Source of the DNA: Chryseobacterium shigense
GTDB lineage: Bacteria > Bacteroidota > Bacteroidia > Flavobacteriales > Weeksellaceae
DNA: 64,000 nucleotides
NCBI RefSeq assembly: GCF_014207845.1
Contig: NZ_JACHLC010000008.1
Location: forward strand, 1-64,000
Reading direction: 5' to 3'
Notes under the pieces: model-generated
What the model was told of the DNA's origin: nothing
Seen by the model: the letters and a program-made list of their open reading frames with translations, nothing else
Databases searched by the model: none
Translations under genes and position numbers: made by a program
In this document: positions 1 through 8,338 of the stretch, one piece after another
Layout: each line of letters begins with the position of its first letter
How positions within the stretch are numbered: position 1 is the first letter of the stretch

Positions 1-50
1 CCACCAGCTCCGATGGTACTGCGAAAGCGGGAGAGTAGGTCGCCGCCAGT
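1..50 (+). rRNA. rrf: 5S ribosomal RNA, 3' end (partial)
   Basis: The first 50 bases match the conserved 3' half of bacterial 5S rRNA: the CCGATGGTACTGC segment, the GCGGGAGAGTAGG loop E/helix IV segment, and the closing GTCGCCGCC. The rest of the gene, and presumably the 16S-23S part of an rRNA operon, lies upstream of the window. The exact mature 3' end is uncertain by a few bases. A strong terminator follows directly. Confidence 0.88.
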
Positions 51-59
51 TTTTATTAA

Positions 60-96
60 AAGTCTCATACAACACTGTTGTATGAGACTTTTTTTG
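60..96 (+). terminator. Intrinsic terminator of the rRNA operon
   Basis: A perfect 14-bp stem (60-73 with 77-90) closes on a three-base loop and runs into a T tract. It begins about ten bases after the 5S gene and faces the same way, so it should end the rRNA transcript. Confidence 0.9.
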
Positions 97-223
97 TTTG
101 GAGACTTACTCCATATTTATAAGCTATATTCATCCATAATCCATAAATATAGATCATACCTAAGATTGAATGATCCATCGGAAATACCGCTATATGCATT
201 ATACATTATTACATTATTTTTGT

Positions 224-258
224 CATAAGCCATAAGCCATAAGCCATAAGCCATAAGC
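224..258 (+). repeat. Tandem 7-bp repeat, five exact copies of CATAAGC
   Basis: Five head-to-tail copies of CATAAGC fill this interval. The array is intergenic and seven bases is not a codon multiple. Such arrays can change copy number by slippage. No function is evident. Confidence 0.9.
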
Positions 259-327
259 CGGGAGCTCCGTAGGAGCGATCTGTTAATAGCATAAGATTAT
301 CATTCCTTGCTGTTCTTATCCACCAGC

Positions 328-355
328 ATCTGTGGAAATCCGTGGAATCTGTGGT
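328..355 (+). repeat. Triple imperfect 9-bp repeat (ATCTGTGGA type)
   Basis: Three consecutive units ATCTGTGGA, AATCCGTGGA and ATCTGTGGT stand in tandem in the spacer. They are non-coding and imperfect. No role can be assigned. Confidence 0.7.
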
Positions 356-409
356 TCAAATGAAAAACACTCACCTATAACCCATCACTCATAATTAATT
401 CACTAACGA

Positions 410-928
410 TTAATTACTCACAGTAAATACTATTTTACTATTATAAGTTGCTGCAGGAATCGTTACAGATACTCCGCTTAGCTGATATTGTATATTAATC
501 CCACTATAAGACGTAACGGATAAGATTGTGGATATTCTGAATAATTCAAGAGCAGTTTGGGTTACCGTCTGATAAGCAGTTCCCCCTGATATAGTACATC
601 CTACACATAAAGTGGTTCCGTTGCTTGTTCTCTTTGCTGATAAAACTAAGGAATTGTTCCAGGTAGGATTAGGTTCATAATGAACATACACTTTTACACT
701 TCCAAGTAATGCGGGTAAACCCACATTGAGAATAGTCTGATTAGTTGCACTGGCATAAGTCCCTGCATAATTACTTCCCGCTTCTGTAATACTGGGAATA
801 CTTGCAGTCCAGTTCGTTCCTGAGACTGCTACCGACTGTGCTTTGTAATAACAGTTAAGCATGATAAAAATAAAACAGATATATTTTGTCAAAAGTTTTT
901 TATCGGGAATAATACTGATACATTTCAT
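410..928 (-). CDS. Small secreted protein, last gene of the chaperone-usher-like locus
   Basis: A 172-residue protein of unknown family. The N-terminus has a hydrophobic segment (about residues 14-30) ending near KAQS, consistent with a Sec signal peptide. The mature part is rich in Ser, Thr, Gly, Val and aromatic residues in alternating pattern, as in a beta-sandwich, and ends in a strand-like KIVFTVSN. Two cysteines (CVGC) may form a disulfide. It follows the preceding gene by 11 bases and is probably co-transcribed. By position and size it could be a minor subunit or tip protein of a surface fibre. It is not clearly homologous to the two GTLGTP proteins of the locus, so this role is inferred from context. 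Confidence 0.7.
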   Translation of the reverse strand: MKCISIIPDKKLLTKYICFIFIMLNCYYKAQSVAVSGTNWTASIPSITEAGSNYAGTYASATNQTILNVGLPALLGSVKVYVHYEPNPTWNNSLVLSAKRTSNGTTLCVGCTISGGTAYQTVTQTALELFRISTILSVTSYSGINIQYQLSGVSVTIPAATYNSKIVFTVSN

Positions 929-939
929 TTCTTTTTAAT

Positions 940-1464
940 TTATTCGGTAATAGTATAGGTAATGATAACAGGTGTATTTGTTCTGGCCGAAAGGTTGGCA
1001 TAAGAATTTACAGCAAGACTGATGGTAAGTCTATGTCCGTTATTGGCTCCCGTCCCTGTAAAAGCACCTCCTATTCCTGTAATAATGGTTGCTGCCGTTG
1101 TTGATAAGGTAACAATCCCGGATGGTGTACCTAATGTTCCTCCACCGGCTCCGGAGGCAGCAGCAGCCTGTATATTTATATTAACACCGGGAATGGTCTG
1201 ATTAATAGATGCTGTAACCCTTCTCGTAAGACCTCCGGAAGCAATTGCGGAAGTATAATTAACCCATTTTGTAGTATTGGCTGCGGGAGTGGTTAAAGCT
1301 TGTCCCGCTTCTGTGGGAGCAGTAAAATTCAGTGTGAAAGTTCCTGTTGGCTCTATATCCAATAATGTGACAATGGGAAGTGTCACAGCGATAAGTGTCT
1401 GTGAGAAGATTGGGGCAGACATCAGACAAAAAATCAGACATATGAGATGCTCTTTAAATTTCAT
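940..1464 (-). CDS. Secreted fimbrial-subunit-like protein, paralogue of the protein at 5114-5692
   Basis: This 174-residue protein has a signal peptide (about residues 1-21, ending at FSQ). It shares with the 5114-5692 protein the blocks LDIEP, FTAPTEAG, IPGV, GGGTLGTP, GANNGH and a final V(I)TYTI strand, so the two are paralogues. Alternating hydrophobic residues suggest an all-beta fold. Its ATG overlaps the stop of the upstream barrel gene in an ATGA arrangement, pointing to translational coupling. The layout subunit - chaperone - barrel - subunit - subunit suggests it is a secreted or polymerised surface subunit. No known pilin family could be named with certainty, and the role is inferred from locus order. 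Confidence 0.75.
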   Translation of the reverse strand: MKFKEHLICLIFCLMSAPIFSQTLIAVTLPIVTLLDIEPTGTFTLNFTAPTEAGQALTTPAANTTKWVNYTSAIASGGLTRRVTASINQTIPGVNINIQAAAASGAGGGTLGTPSGIVTLSTTAATIITGIGGAFTGTGANNGHRLTISLAVNSYANLSARTNTPVIITYTITE

Positions 1465-4217
1465 TTTTTCTTTTTTACTTCGTTATATCCTACCTTTATC
1501 GTTTCCTGCTGATATTTGATTTCACTTTGCTGCTTAACAATATGAATAGCCATGCTCTGTATTTGGGAAGGCTTGATACTGAACTGAAATGAATCTGCCG
1601 CTATTTTATACTTTTTATCCAGACCGTTTCTATACAGCTTAACTTTCCATTCTCCCGGGCGCAGGTAAGTAAAATCGAATGTTTCACCGATAAATACTAT
1701 TTTCCGGTAAGTCTGTTCACCATCTGACACTTCAATAATGATGCTTTGTCTTTTCTTTTTTTCTGTTTTAGGCTGAAACTGTGCAAAGCTGTATTGATTT
1801 TTGTCTTCATCTTCAGAAAGCAGGATGATTCCTTTAATCGTTGATGCAGTTGTTAACCCGAAATTGAAAACATTCTCTTTATTGATAAGATGTAATGATG
1901 CAGGTAAGGAAATATTGGGAATATCATTAATTTCTGTCGTAGAACGGTCTATCTCCAAAAAATAATCTCCCGGGACAATATTCTTGAACAGGTAATTTCC
2001 ATCCTTATCCGTTACAGATAAGTTGCTGCCAAGCATTAATCTGATCCCTTCCGTCTTTTTTACACCCAGATTACTGATGTTTCCTGAAAGAGAAGTATAA
2101 TCGGCAGTCTTTTGTACAGGTACATTGAGACGGAGTGTATAACGCAGCGAAAATATAAAATCCTTATTACCCAGTTCACCACGCTGTAATGAATATCTTC
2201 CGGATAAATAGAGATCGCTGCCCGGAAAAAGCTGCTGATGATATAAAACTTCAAAAAGATTCCTGTCTCTGAAATATTCCTCGGGTACGTAATTATTCTG
2301 GTAAAAGAGACTCAGGCTGTTCTTATCAGAAAACCTGCTGAAGATTCTGGCTCCGTAATAAATTTGCTTTTCATTCTGCATCTGATATCTTGAAGTGACG
2401 GCATAGCTCGCATAAATATTAAAAGACGTTTTGAACTTTTCAAAGGCAATATTGGCAGTATAAAAACTGGAATTTCCGTTAAATCCGCTCAGGTAATTAT
2501 TTGTTTTTCCAAACTGCCCCTGCAGGTTTACCTGAAACATTCCTATCTGCTGGTCAACACTTACTTTAAAATACCGTTCATAATAATCAAACTGTTTAGG
2601 TTCCAGGCGGTCCTGATATTTCTGGAATCCATTGTATAATGTAACCATGCCGTTTCGCAGATATTTGTACTGTATTCCGTATTGGAGAAAACTTCTGTAG
2701 GGAGCTGCCAGAAATAAAGTATCCCTTTGGAAATTTCTGGCGTCCTGTACATAATTGGCAAATACACTGATCTTTCTGGAAAGGGTATACTGAAGATTTC
2801 CGTTAAACGTACTGGTATTGGTAAAATATCCTGCAAAGTGCGGGCTTGCTCTCATATACATAATATTACCGTTAAGCCTTTCAAAAGTGGCCTGAGCCTG
2901 GGCCATATAAGCGGTTCCGTCCATTTCTTTATTTTTACTGTACGCAGCTTCACCGGAAATAGTTATATTTTTTGAAAGTTTAAATTTTCCGGCTGTGTAA
3001 GGAAGGTGCGTTTCAGAATACAGCCTTACATTTCCAAAATTAATTTCTCCTTTCCTCGGAATTTTATAAAGATATCCTGCGGTGATTTCAGATTCTTTGC
3101 GGATTTTAAAGGTGGAATAAACATTAAACTCATCCTTGATATCCCTGAAAAATCGCGGATGATTGTAAAACCCTCCCAGGCTGATCTTTTTTAAATCATA
3201 ACGGACTTCCGCTCCACGGCCATACCTTGCAAATTCCGTTAAGTAAGAAGCAGAATACATCTTATCCCCAAAATGAACAAAAAAATTATCCCTTTTATAA
3301 TTAATGAAATATTCTTCATATTGGGTAAAAGAATTGAATTCAACAGGATTGGCTGACACGGCGTGAAATTCTATCTGGTTTTTATTTTCTTTATCCAGGC
3401 TTCCTTTCCCGTAAATTTCTCCCTGAAAACCATCATTGTAAACCCCCATGTTCTTCATTCCGATAAATGATAGAGATGCCGAAACAGGTAACCTGTGGTA
3501 AATATCATCTTCTACAGGCTTTACTGATATTACTTTTATACTAACGTAAGCAGTCTGGTTTTCTTTTGGATTATCCGGAGAATAAACAGAAAGGTTGAGA
3601 TTCTGAAACTCATTTTGCCCAAGCTCCGGACTGGTAATTTTATAGATATCAATTATTTTTGACTCGTTCGGTGCTAAGGTTATAATAGCATCATTGTCTA
3701 CTACGGCATTTTTACTTTCAAGAATCAGTTTTTCACTTATATTTCCGTTGTTTTTCAAAAGAAAAGATGCCCGGATTGTTTCACCTGCCCGGATAAACTC
3801 CGGTGAATTTAATGCGGTCAGGCTAAGTTTTCTGTTTCCGGAAATTGTTATCTGTGAGGTTTTTGTAAAAATTATTCCGTCATTCTGGTCCGCTGCATGA
3901 AGAATAACAGAATACTGGCCCTGTACAGCTTCTGCCGCAATACGAACGGGAACAATATAAACTGTTTTTTCACCAGCTGCTATTTTAAATTCTCCTTTTG
4001 CTAAAATAGGTGCAATGAAAGGGCTTGAAGCGGTAACTGTCATATCGTAAACTCTGTCTTCCGCTGAAATATTTTCTAAAGAAAAGGAAATAGAAGTAGA
4101 CATTCCCGGCATAAGACTATCTTTTTTGCCGGCCGGTTTACTGGACAGCTGTTGAGAAAAAGTTTGTGCCGGGAATAGTGATAAAAGGACAATATATAAA
4201 ATCCAGTTTTTAATCAT
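1461..4217 (-). CDS. Outer-membrane usher-like protein with N-terminal Ig-like domains and a C-terminal CarboxypepD_reg-like domain
   Basis: A 918-residue exported protein with a signal peptide (about 1-21). Residues about 30-230 look like two NEW3/COG1470-type Ig-like domains: repeated hydrophobic strands with GQYSV and NNGNISEK motifs. Residues about 240-700 are rich in alternating aromatic strands with Tyr/Asn/Arg turns, the look of an outer-membrane beta-barrel. Residues about 705-770 match a carboxypeptidase-regulatory-like fold (VTDKDGNYLFKNIVPGDY), and a basic tail ends in KKKK. Ushers of chaperone-usher systems are also large barrels with small beta domains. The gene overlaps the chaperone-like gene by 8 bases and the next subunit gene by 4. 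Usher is an inference from architecture and context; a different surface-anchoring porin is the main alternative. Confidence 0.68.
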   Translation of the reverse strand: MIKNWILYIVLLSLFPAQTFSQQLSSKPAGKKDSLMPGMSTSISFSLENISAEDRVYDMTVTASSPFIAPILAKGEFKIAAGEKTVYIVPVRIAAEAVQGQYSVILHAADQNDGIIFTKTSQITISGNRKLSLTALNSPEFIRAGETIRASFLLKNNGNISEKLILESKNAVVDNDAIITLAPNESKIIDIYKITSPELGQNEFQNLNLSVYSPDNPKENQTAYVSIKVISVKPVEDDIYHRLPVSASLSFIGMKNMGVYNDGFQGEIYGKGSLDKENKNQIEFHAVSANPVEFNSFTQYEEYFINYKRDNFFVHFGDKMYSASYLTEFARYGRGAEVRYDLKKISLGGFYNHPRFFRDIKDEFNVYSTFKIRKESEITAGYLYKIPRKGEINFGNVRLYSETHLPYTAGKFKLSKNITISGEAAYSKNKEMDGTAYMAQAQATFERLNGNIMYMRASPHFAGYFTNTSTFNGNLQYTLSRKISVFANYVQDARNFQRDTLFLAAPYRSFLQYGIQYKYLRNGMVTLYNGFQKYQDRLEPKQFDYYERYFKVSVDQQIGMFQVNLQGQFGKTNNYLSGFNGNSSFYTANIAFEKFKTSFNIYASYAVTSRYQMQNEKQIYYGARIFSRFSDKNSLSLFYQNNYVPEEYFRDRNLFEVLYHQQLFPGSDLYLSGRYSLQRGELGNKDFIFSLRYTLRLNVPVQKTADYTSLSGNISNLGVKKTEGIRLMLGSNLSVTDKDGNYLFKNIVPGDYFLEIDRSTTEINDIPNISLPASLHLINKENVFNFGLTTASTIKGIILLSEDEDKNQYSFAQFQPKTEKKKRQSIIIEVSDGEQTYRKIVFIGETFDFTYLRPGEWKVKLYRNGLDKKYKIAADSFQFSIKPSQIQSMAIHIVKQQSEIKYQQETIKVGYNEVKKKK

Positions 4218-5010
4218 TCTTTATTTCTAATTCCACATTGAGTGCAAATGCATTGTCTTCCTCATCCGTAGCTATAAGTACGGCCTTGTATTGGTCTGCC
4301 GGAATTTTGCTGATATCAATATAAAATGATTTGGAGGTCTGCGGTAATAATCCCATTGCAATGCTTGTATAGCTTCCAATACGTTCTCCGGTTTTTCTGT
4401 TATAAATTTCAATAGTTACTGTTGGTTTACAATACAGATTACCGCTGTTGGCTATCGCAATTTTTGCGGTTTGCTTTCCGTCTTCTTTTTCTATTTTTAC
4501 ACTTTCAAATTTTAGATCAGGTTTTGCCTTTTCCGGTTCATAATCGGTAATGACCTGAATAGCATAGCGTATCACAGAAGTGATATTCACTCCTATTTTA
4601 TCATTACTTGGCTTAATATCTTCTACAGGCTCAACAATGATGACACTCCAGTAACTTCCGGGATCGGCGGGCTGATCGGGAACTGTAATTTCATAGAATA
4701 CTTCGGTTTTTTCCTTTGCCTTCAATGTAATCAGGTTTGTATTAAGCCTGATCCAGTCACCATTAGTTCTGTTATTCGTGTGTATAGTGGTGTAGTTTAT
4801 GGACCCGTCAGCCTTATAGATGAAGTCCTGTAAAAATAATTTTACGGTCTGAGGAGTGCTGCCTGTATTTTCAATACCGATTTTTCCTTTATACACTTTT
4901 CCGTTTTCCACTTTGTAAGTATGGGTAAGACCGTTTAGAACAACAATACCCGCATGCAAAAAACTAAACTGCAGCATCAGAAACATCAAAAGGAAAATGC
5001 GCTTTATCAT
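4210..5010 (-). CDS. Periplasmic pili-chaperone-like or WxLIP/DUF916-like protein
   Basis: A 266-residue exported protein with a signal peptide (about 1-20). The mature protein appears to hold two Ig-like domains: the first (about 22-140) has the block GKIGIENTGSTPQTVKL and a PADPGSYWSV strand; the second (about 150-262) has KIAIANSGNLYCKPTVTIEI. The first domain recalls both PapD-type chaperones and the N-terminal domain of Gram-positive WxL-interacting proteins (DUF916): nucleotide-free Ig folds with N-terminal strand, 'N-T-G' turn and 'P...GSY' motif. The gene sits between a subunit gene and the barrel gene and overlaps the latter by 8 bases. A chaperone for the small beta proteins is the likeliest role. 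The family assignment comes from motifs and was not tested. Confidence 0.66.
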   Translation of the reverse strand: MIKRIFLLMFLMLQFSFLHAGIVVLNGLTHTYKVENGKVYKGKIGIENTGSTPQTVKLFLQDFIYKADGSINYTTIHTNNRTNGDWIRLNTNLITLKAKEKTEVFYEITVPDQPADPGSYWSVIIVEPVEDIKPSNDKIGVNITSVIRYAIQVITDYEPEKAKPDLKFESVKIEKEDGKQTAKIAIANSGNLYCKPTVTIEIYNRKTGERIGSYTSIAMGLLPQTSKSFYIDISKIPADQYKAVLIATDEEDNAFALNVELEIKND

Positions 5011-5046
5011 AATTATGTAAAGTTTGAAAATTAAATTATAGACAAT

Positions 5047-5090
5047 ATAAAACCGGGAAGAAACTGATAGATAATTTCTTCCTGTTTTAT
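5047..5090 (-). promoter_or_regulatory. Intercistronic stem-loop between subunit and chaperone genes
   Basis: Arms 5047-5063 and 5075-5090 pair over about 16 bp with one bulge and an 11-base loop, followed on the minus strand by a short U-rich stretch. It lies in the 103-base gap after the first gene of the locus. Such hairpins after the main subunit gene often protect its mRNA or attenuate read-through, giving more subunit than chaperone and usher. That role is inferred. Confidence 0.6.
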
Positions 5091-5113
5091 CTTAAATTGA
5101 AAACTTGGTTAGG

Positions 5114-5692
5114 CTAGTTGTCTGAGATCGTATAGGTAACTGTTGCTACAGTAGTGGCTGTTGCCTGTAGATCTGCATACACGGCTACGCCTCCGGGGCC
5201 GCTTCCTGCTGCCAGTGCATAGGTAAGGTTATGACCGTTATTGGCTCCGTTTCCTGTGAAGGCACTTCCAATCCCTGAAATAATGGTCTGATCTGCTGCA
5301 CTTAGTGTAAGCTGTGCTGCCGGTGTGCCCAATGTACCTCCTCCACTGCCTGTAGCGGCGGCAGCTGTTACATGGATGTCAACTCCCGGAATAAGCGCAT
5401 TTACTTTTACAGATACATTACGGGTAGGGTCTGCTACCGATTTAATAGACGAATAATTCAGCCAAAGCGTATTGTTGGATGTGGTTGGTGTAATAGGATT
5501 ACCCGCTTCTGTTGGAGCTGTAAAACCTAACGTAATGTTTTTTGTGGCAGCAGGTTCAATATCTACCAACGCAACTTCGGGAATAGAAATTGTGACAGTG
5601 TGATTGTCCGTATTAGTGTCTTGTGCTTGTAAGCTACCGGAAAATGCGGCTGTAATTAAGCATACCGCAAGGCTTAGGTTCGATTTTTTCAT
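5114..5692 (-). CDS. Secreted major-subunit-like protein, first gene of the chaperone-usher-like locus
   Basis: This 192-residue protein begins with a clear signal peptide (about 1-23, ending LQAQ). The mature part is small, Ala/Thr/Gly-rich and strand-like, with LVDIEP, GFTAPTEAG, IPGVDIHV, GSGGGTLGTP, GNGANNGH and a closing VATVTYTISDN strand. It lacks cysteine in the mature part. It is a paralogue of the protein at 940-1464. As the first gene it is separated from the chaperone-like gene by a 103-base gap holding a large hairpin, consistent with higher expression than downstream genes. It probably is the main surface subunit. The closing beta strand would suit donor-strand exchange, but that is speculation. 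Confidence 0.72.
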   Translation of the reverse strand: MKKSNLSLAVCLITAAFSGSLQAQDTNTDNHTVTISIPEVALVDIEPAATKNITLGFTAPTEAGNPITPTTSNNTLWLNYSSIKSVADPTRNVSVKVNALIPGVDIHVTAAAATGSGGGTLGTPAAQLTLSAADQTIISGIGSAFTGNGANNGHNLTYALAAGSGPGGVAVYADLQATATTVATVTYTISDN

Positions 5693-5863
5693 GATGCTTG
5701 TTAATTAGTTAGGTGAATTTAATAAAAATCAACGATAAATGATAATAAAATTATGTTTTTTAATTATTATTAATTATTCATTTACAATATTACTTTATGT
5801 ATTAAGATATATGCATGAAAATTATATAAAATTGTGATATCAATCTATGATTTTAATCATAAT

Positions 5864-5891
5864 GAAAGCCCTGCATCATTTGTGCAGGGCT
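5864..5891 (-). terminator. Terminator after the phospholipase C gene
   Basis: A 9-bp GC-rich stem (5867-5875 with 5883-5891) with a 7-base loop lies just beyond the stop of the leftward phospholipase gene. A short T-containing stretch follows on the minus strand, and the plus strand also runs into ATTTTT, so it may work both ways. Confidence 0.65.
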
Positions 5892-5914
5892 CTCATTTTT
5901 GTTATTTGTCGGGT

Positions 5915-8257
5915 TTATGCCCAGTGAGGATCCGAAATAGAAACTTTTCCGGTCTCAATTCTTCCTGCAAAATGCCAGATATGATCGTCAAGTATGACTT
6001 TTAGATCATACCAACCTTTATTTTTGCTGAGATCAACAGTTATTTTTTCTTCTGCATGATGTAAAGAGACTGTCTTTTTATTTTTCCCATAAAGATCTTC
6101 TACAATAACAGACGCATTTCCTTTTTTCTTTTTAAAAATTAATTGGGCCTCATTTTTTGAATTGTTATTGATGAAGAGTACTTCTGTTTCAGAAACATTG
6201 TTTCCGCTGAATTTTCTGAAAAAACCATTAGGTCCGAAAACTTCATAATCATATTTTCCGGGATTTACAATATGTGAGAGTTCCTGTTTTGAGTACAAAG
6301 CATAAGAGAAATGATAATTCCCATTGTTAAATTGTGTTCTGTCATAAATCAACAACGGAATACCGGTTTCTTTTAAATTCGTCATTCTGATCTTTCCGTT
6401 TTCCAGATTCACATGATAATGATAAGGAAGCGGATGGGAAGGTTTGGTTCCTCTTTCCTGAATTTCCAGAAGACTGTCGCTGATTTCATTTTCCGAATAC
6501 CATTTCAGGTCCGGAACAGGTTTGCTTTTGGCTGCATTGATGGTTTTGGCATAATCTTTCTGATCAAGATAATCCATCTGGGGAGCTTTTGTGCCGGAAG
6601 AATTAAAAGCAGAAGTCAGATCACCGCATACTGCTCTTCTCCAGTCACTGATATTGTCAACCTTAACATTTTTGCCGTATTTTTTCTGAATAAATTTCTC
6701 CAGGAATTGTAGAACAGAAGTATGGTCCGAAACTTCGGAGTTTACAAAACCACCCTTTGTCCAGGGTGATGCAATGATCATCGGAACCCTGTATCCCAGT
6801 CCAACAGTACCTTCTATTCTTTCATGATCTTTTAATGGAAGAGAAGACATATATTCCTGGGATTTGTCTACATATTCCACACCTTCTTTGCTGTTCATAT
6901 CAATCGGCTGGCTTGGATTCAGCGGAGGGGCAAAAGGAAGAACATGATCAAAATATCCGTCATTTTCATCATAATTGATAATGAAAATAGTTTTTTTCCA
7001 CATCTCAGGATCTTTGGTCAGAATGTTTAAAACTTCTGAAATGTACCATGCTCCATACCACGGCGATCCGGGATGATCCGAAAAATGCTCGGGAGCTACC
7101 AGCCATGAAACCAGCGGAAGCTTTTTTTCTTCCACATCTTTCCGGAATTGGAAGAGTATATCTCCTTTCGGGACCACCAGCCTTTCTCCGGTTTCATCAT
7201 TCCCGATTTCAAGATTCCAATAATCGGGATCGTTAATATTAGTGGTAAAGGCTTTTTCGTGAAGGTTTCTTTCCTGCTGTGAAAGTCTGGAATAATTTTC
7301 AGGAGTATATTTTCTCTGATCTTCTTCAAGCTCAGCAATCATCGCTTCAAGTCTTTTCTGCTGATCAGGATTTTTTCCGACCTCTTCTTTCAGGTAAGCA
7401 ATAATTTTAGGAATATTCTGATGATAACCTTTTGCAAATTTGACATTGAATTTTGAAAACCATTCAATGGGATTGTCTGTAAAATTACTCAGCCAGGCTT
7501 CCTGCTCACCGGACATCCCTTTTGGAAGACTGATCTCGTTCTGATATATTTTCCATGAAACATGCTGTTCTTCTAAAATTTCGGGAAAGGTTTTCCAGTG
7601 TGCCTGTCTTGCTTTATCATAATCAATATTTTCATTGTAGATGTTGGCTTTTACTTTTCCGTTTTGCTGCTCTCTAAGTGTTCCCGACCAGTGAAAAAGC
7701 CTGTTCGGAGTTGTTCCCGTAAGCGAAGAGCAGAAATATTGGTCAAATATTGTGAATGCATCCGCCAGCTGATAATAAAAAGGGAGATCTTCCCGGTTAT
7801 AGTAGCCTAACGTAAGCGGGATATTTTTATAATCTTTATTCCCGGAAGCCTTAAACTGAAGCCACTTGTCGTATTTTCTTTTGTTTAAAGCTTTCTGCTG
7901 ATCCGCCCATGAATGTGGCAGAGAGCTCATCCATGTAGATTTTGTATTTCTGAGATCTAATCTGGCAGGTGAAGCATATTTGCCCGTGTCATCTTTTTGA
8001 AAAAAAACGGAATGGCCGTCTTCTTTAACGAAAGCTCTTTTATCAAGAAAACCCCTTACTCCTTTTAATGCTCCGAAAGCATGGTCGAAAGAACGGTTTT
8101 CCTGCATCAGGATCACAACATGTTCTGCATCATAAAAGGTAGAAAGTGCTGCAGGTTCAATGGCCAGTGCTTTTAAAATAGCTGGGTGAAGAACGCTTGA
8201 AGTTCCCAGCCCGGCCAGCAAAAGACTTGATTTTTCTAAAAATTCTCTTCTGTTCAT
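5915..8257 (-). CDS. Phosphocholine-specific phospholipase C, Tat-exported
   Basis: A 780-residue phosphoesterase-family enzyme (PF04185; TIGR03396-type). It hydrolyses phosphatidylcholine or sphingomyelin-type lipids outside the cytoplasm, releasing phosphocholine. The N-terminus MNRREFLEKSS followed by a hydrophobic stretch is a twin-arginine signal. The family motif ENRSFDH is at residues 53-59, and further family blocks include NYDENDGYFDHV in the middle and SDHTSVLQF around residue 515. The C-terminal 180 residues look like the one or two beta domains typical of this family (DUF756). The length is normal for the family. It has its own terminator and lies 81 bases after the SusD-like gene on the same strand, so it may share the transcript in part. 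Confidence 0.9.
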   Translation of the reverse strand: MNRREFLEKSSLLLAGLGTSSVLHPAILKALAIEPAALSTFYDAEHVVILMQENRSFDHAFGALKGVRGFLDKRAFVKEDGHSVFFQKDDTGKYASPARLDLRNTKSTWMSSLPHSWADQQKALNKRKYDKWLQFKASGNKDYKNIPLTLGYYNREDLPFYYQLADAFTIFDQYFCSSLTGTTPNRLFHWSGTLREQQNGKVKANIYNENIDYDKARQAHWKTFPEILEEQHVSWKIYQNEISLPKGMSGEQEAWLSNFTDNPIEWFSKFNVKFAKGYHQNIPKIIAYLKEEVGKNPDQQKRLEAMIAELEEDQRKYTPENYSRLSQQERNLHEKAFTTNINDPDYWNLEIGNDETGERLVVPKGDILFQFRKDVEEKKLPLVSWLVAPEHFSDHPGSPWYGAWYISEVLNILTKDPEMWKKTIFIINYDENDGYFDHVLPFAPPLNPSQPIDMNSKEGVEYVDKSQEYMSSLPLKDHERIEGTVGLGYRVPMIIASPWTKGGFVNSEVSDHTSVLQFLEKFIQKKYGKNVKVDNISDWRRAVCGDLTSAFNSSGTKAPQMDYLDQKDYAKTINAAKSKPVPDLKWYSENEISDSLLEIQERGTKPSHPLPYHYHVNLENGKIRMTNLKETGIPLLIYDRTQFNNGNYHFSYALYSKQELSHIVNPGKYDYEVFGPNGFFRKFSGNNVSETEVLFINNNSKNEAQLIFKKKKGNASVIVEDLYGKNKKTVSLHHAEEKITVDLSKNKGWYDLKVILDDHIWHFAGRIETGKVSISDPHWA

Positions 8258-8278
8258 GTTCAGTCTAAATTAGAAATA

Positions 8279-8309
8279 AACCGCAAGTTAATTGGATTTT
8301 CCTGCGGTT
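8279..8309 (-). terminator. Possible terminator after the SusD-like gene
   Basis: A 7-bp stem AACCGCA/TGCGGTT (8279-8285, 8303-8309) with a 17-base loop lies between the SusD-like and phospholipase genes. The T tract on the minus strand is weak, so termination may be partial. Confidence 0.42.
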
Positions 8310-8338
8310 TACCTGTTTTTTATATAAATATTTATGCA

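Larger units (their letters stand above)
97..409. other. Non-coding spacer after the rRNA operon
   Basis: No credible gene is visible in this 313-base AT-rich stretch. It holds two runs of short tandem repeats, listed separately, and several loosely repeated CCATAA/CCATCA-like words up to about 400. It lies between the rRNA terminator and the 3' end of a leftward gene. No clear terminator for that leftward gene could be seen. Confidence 0.6.
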
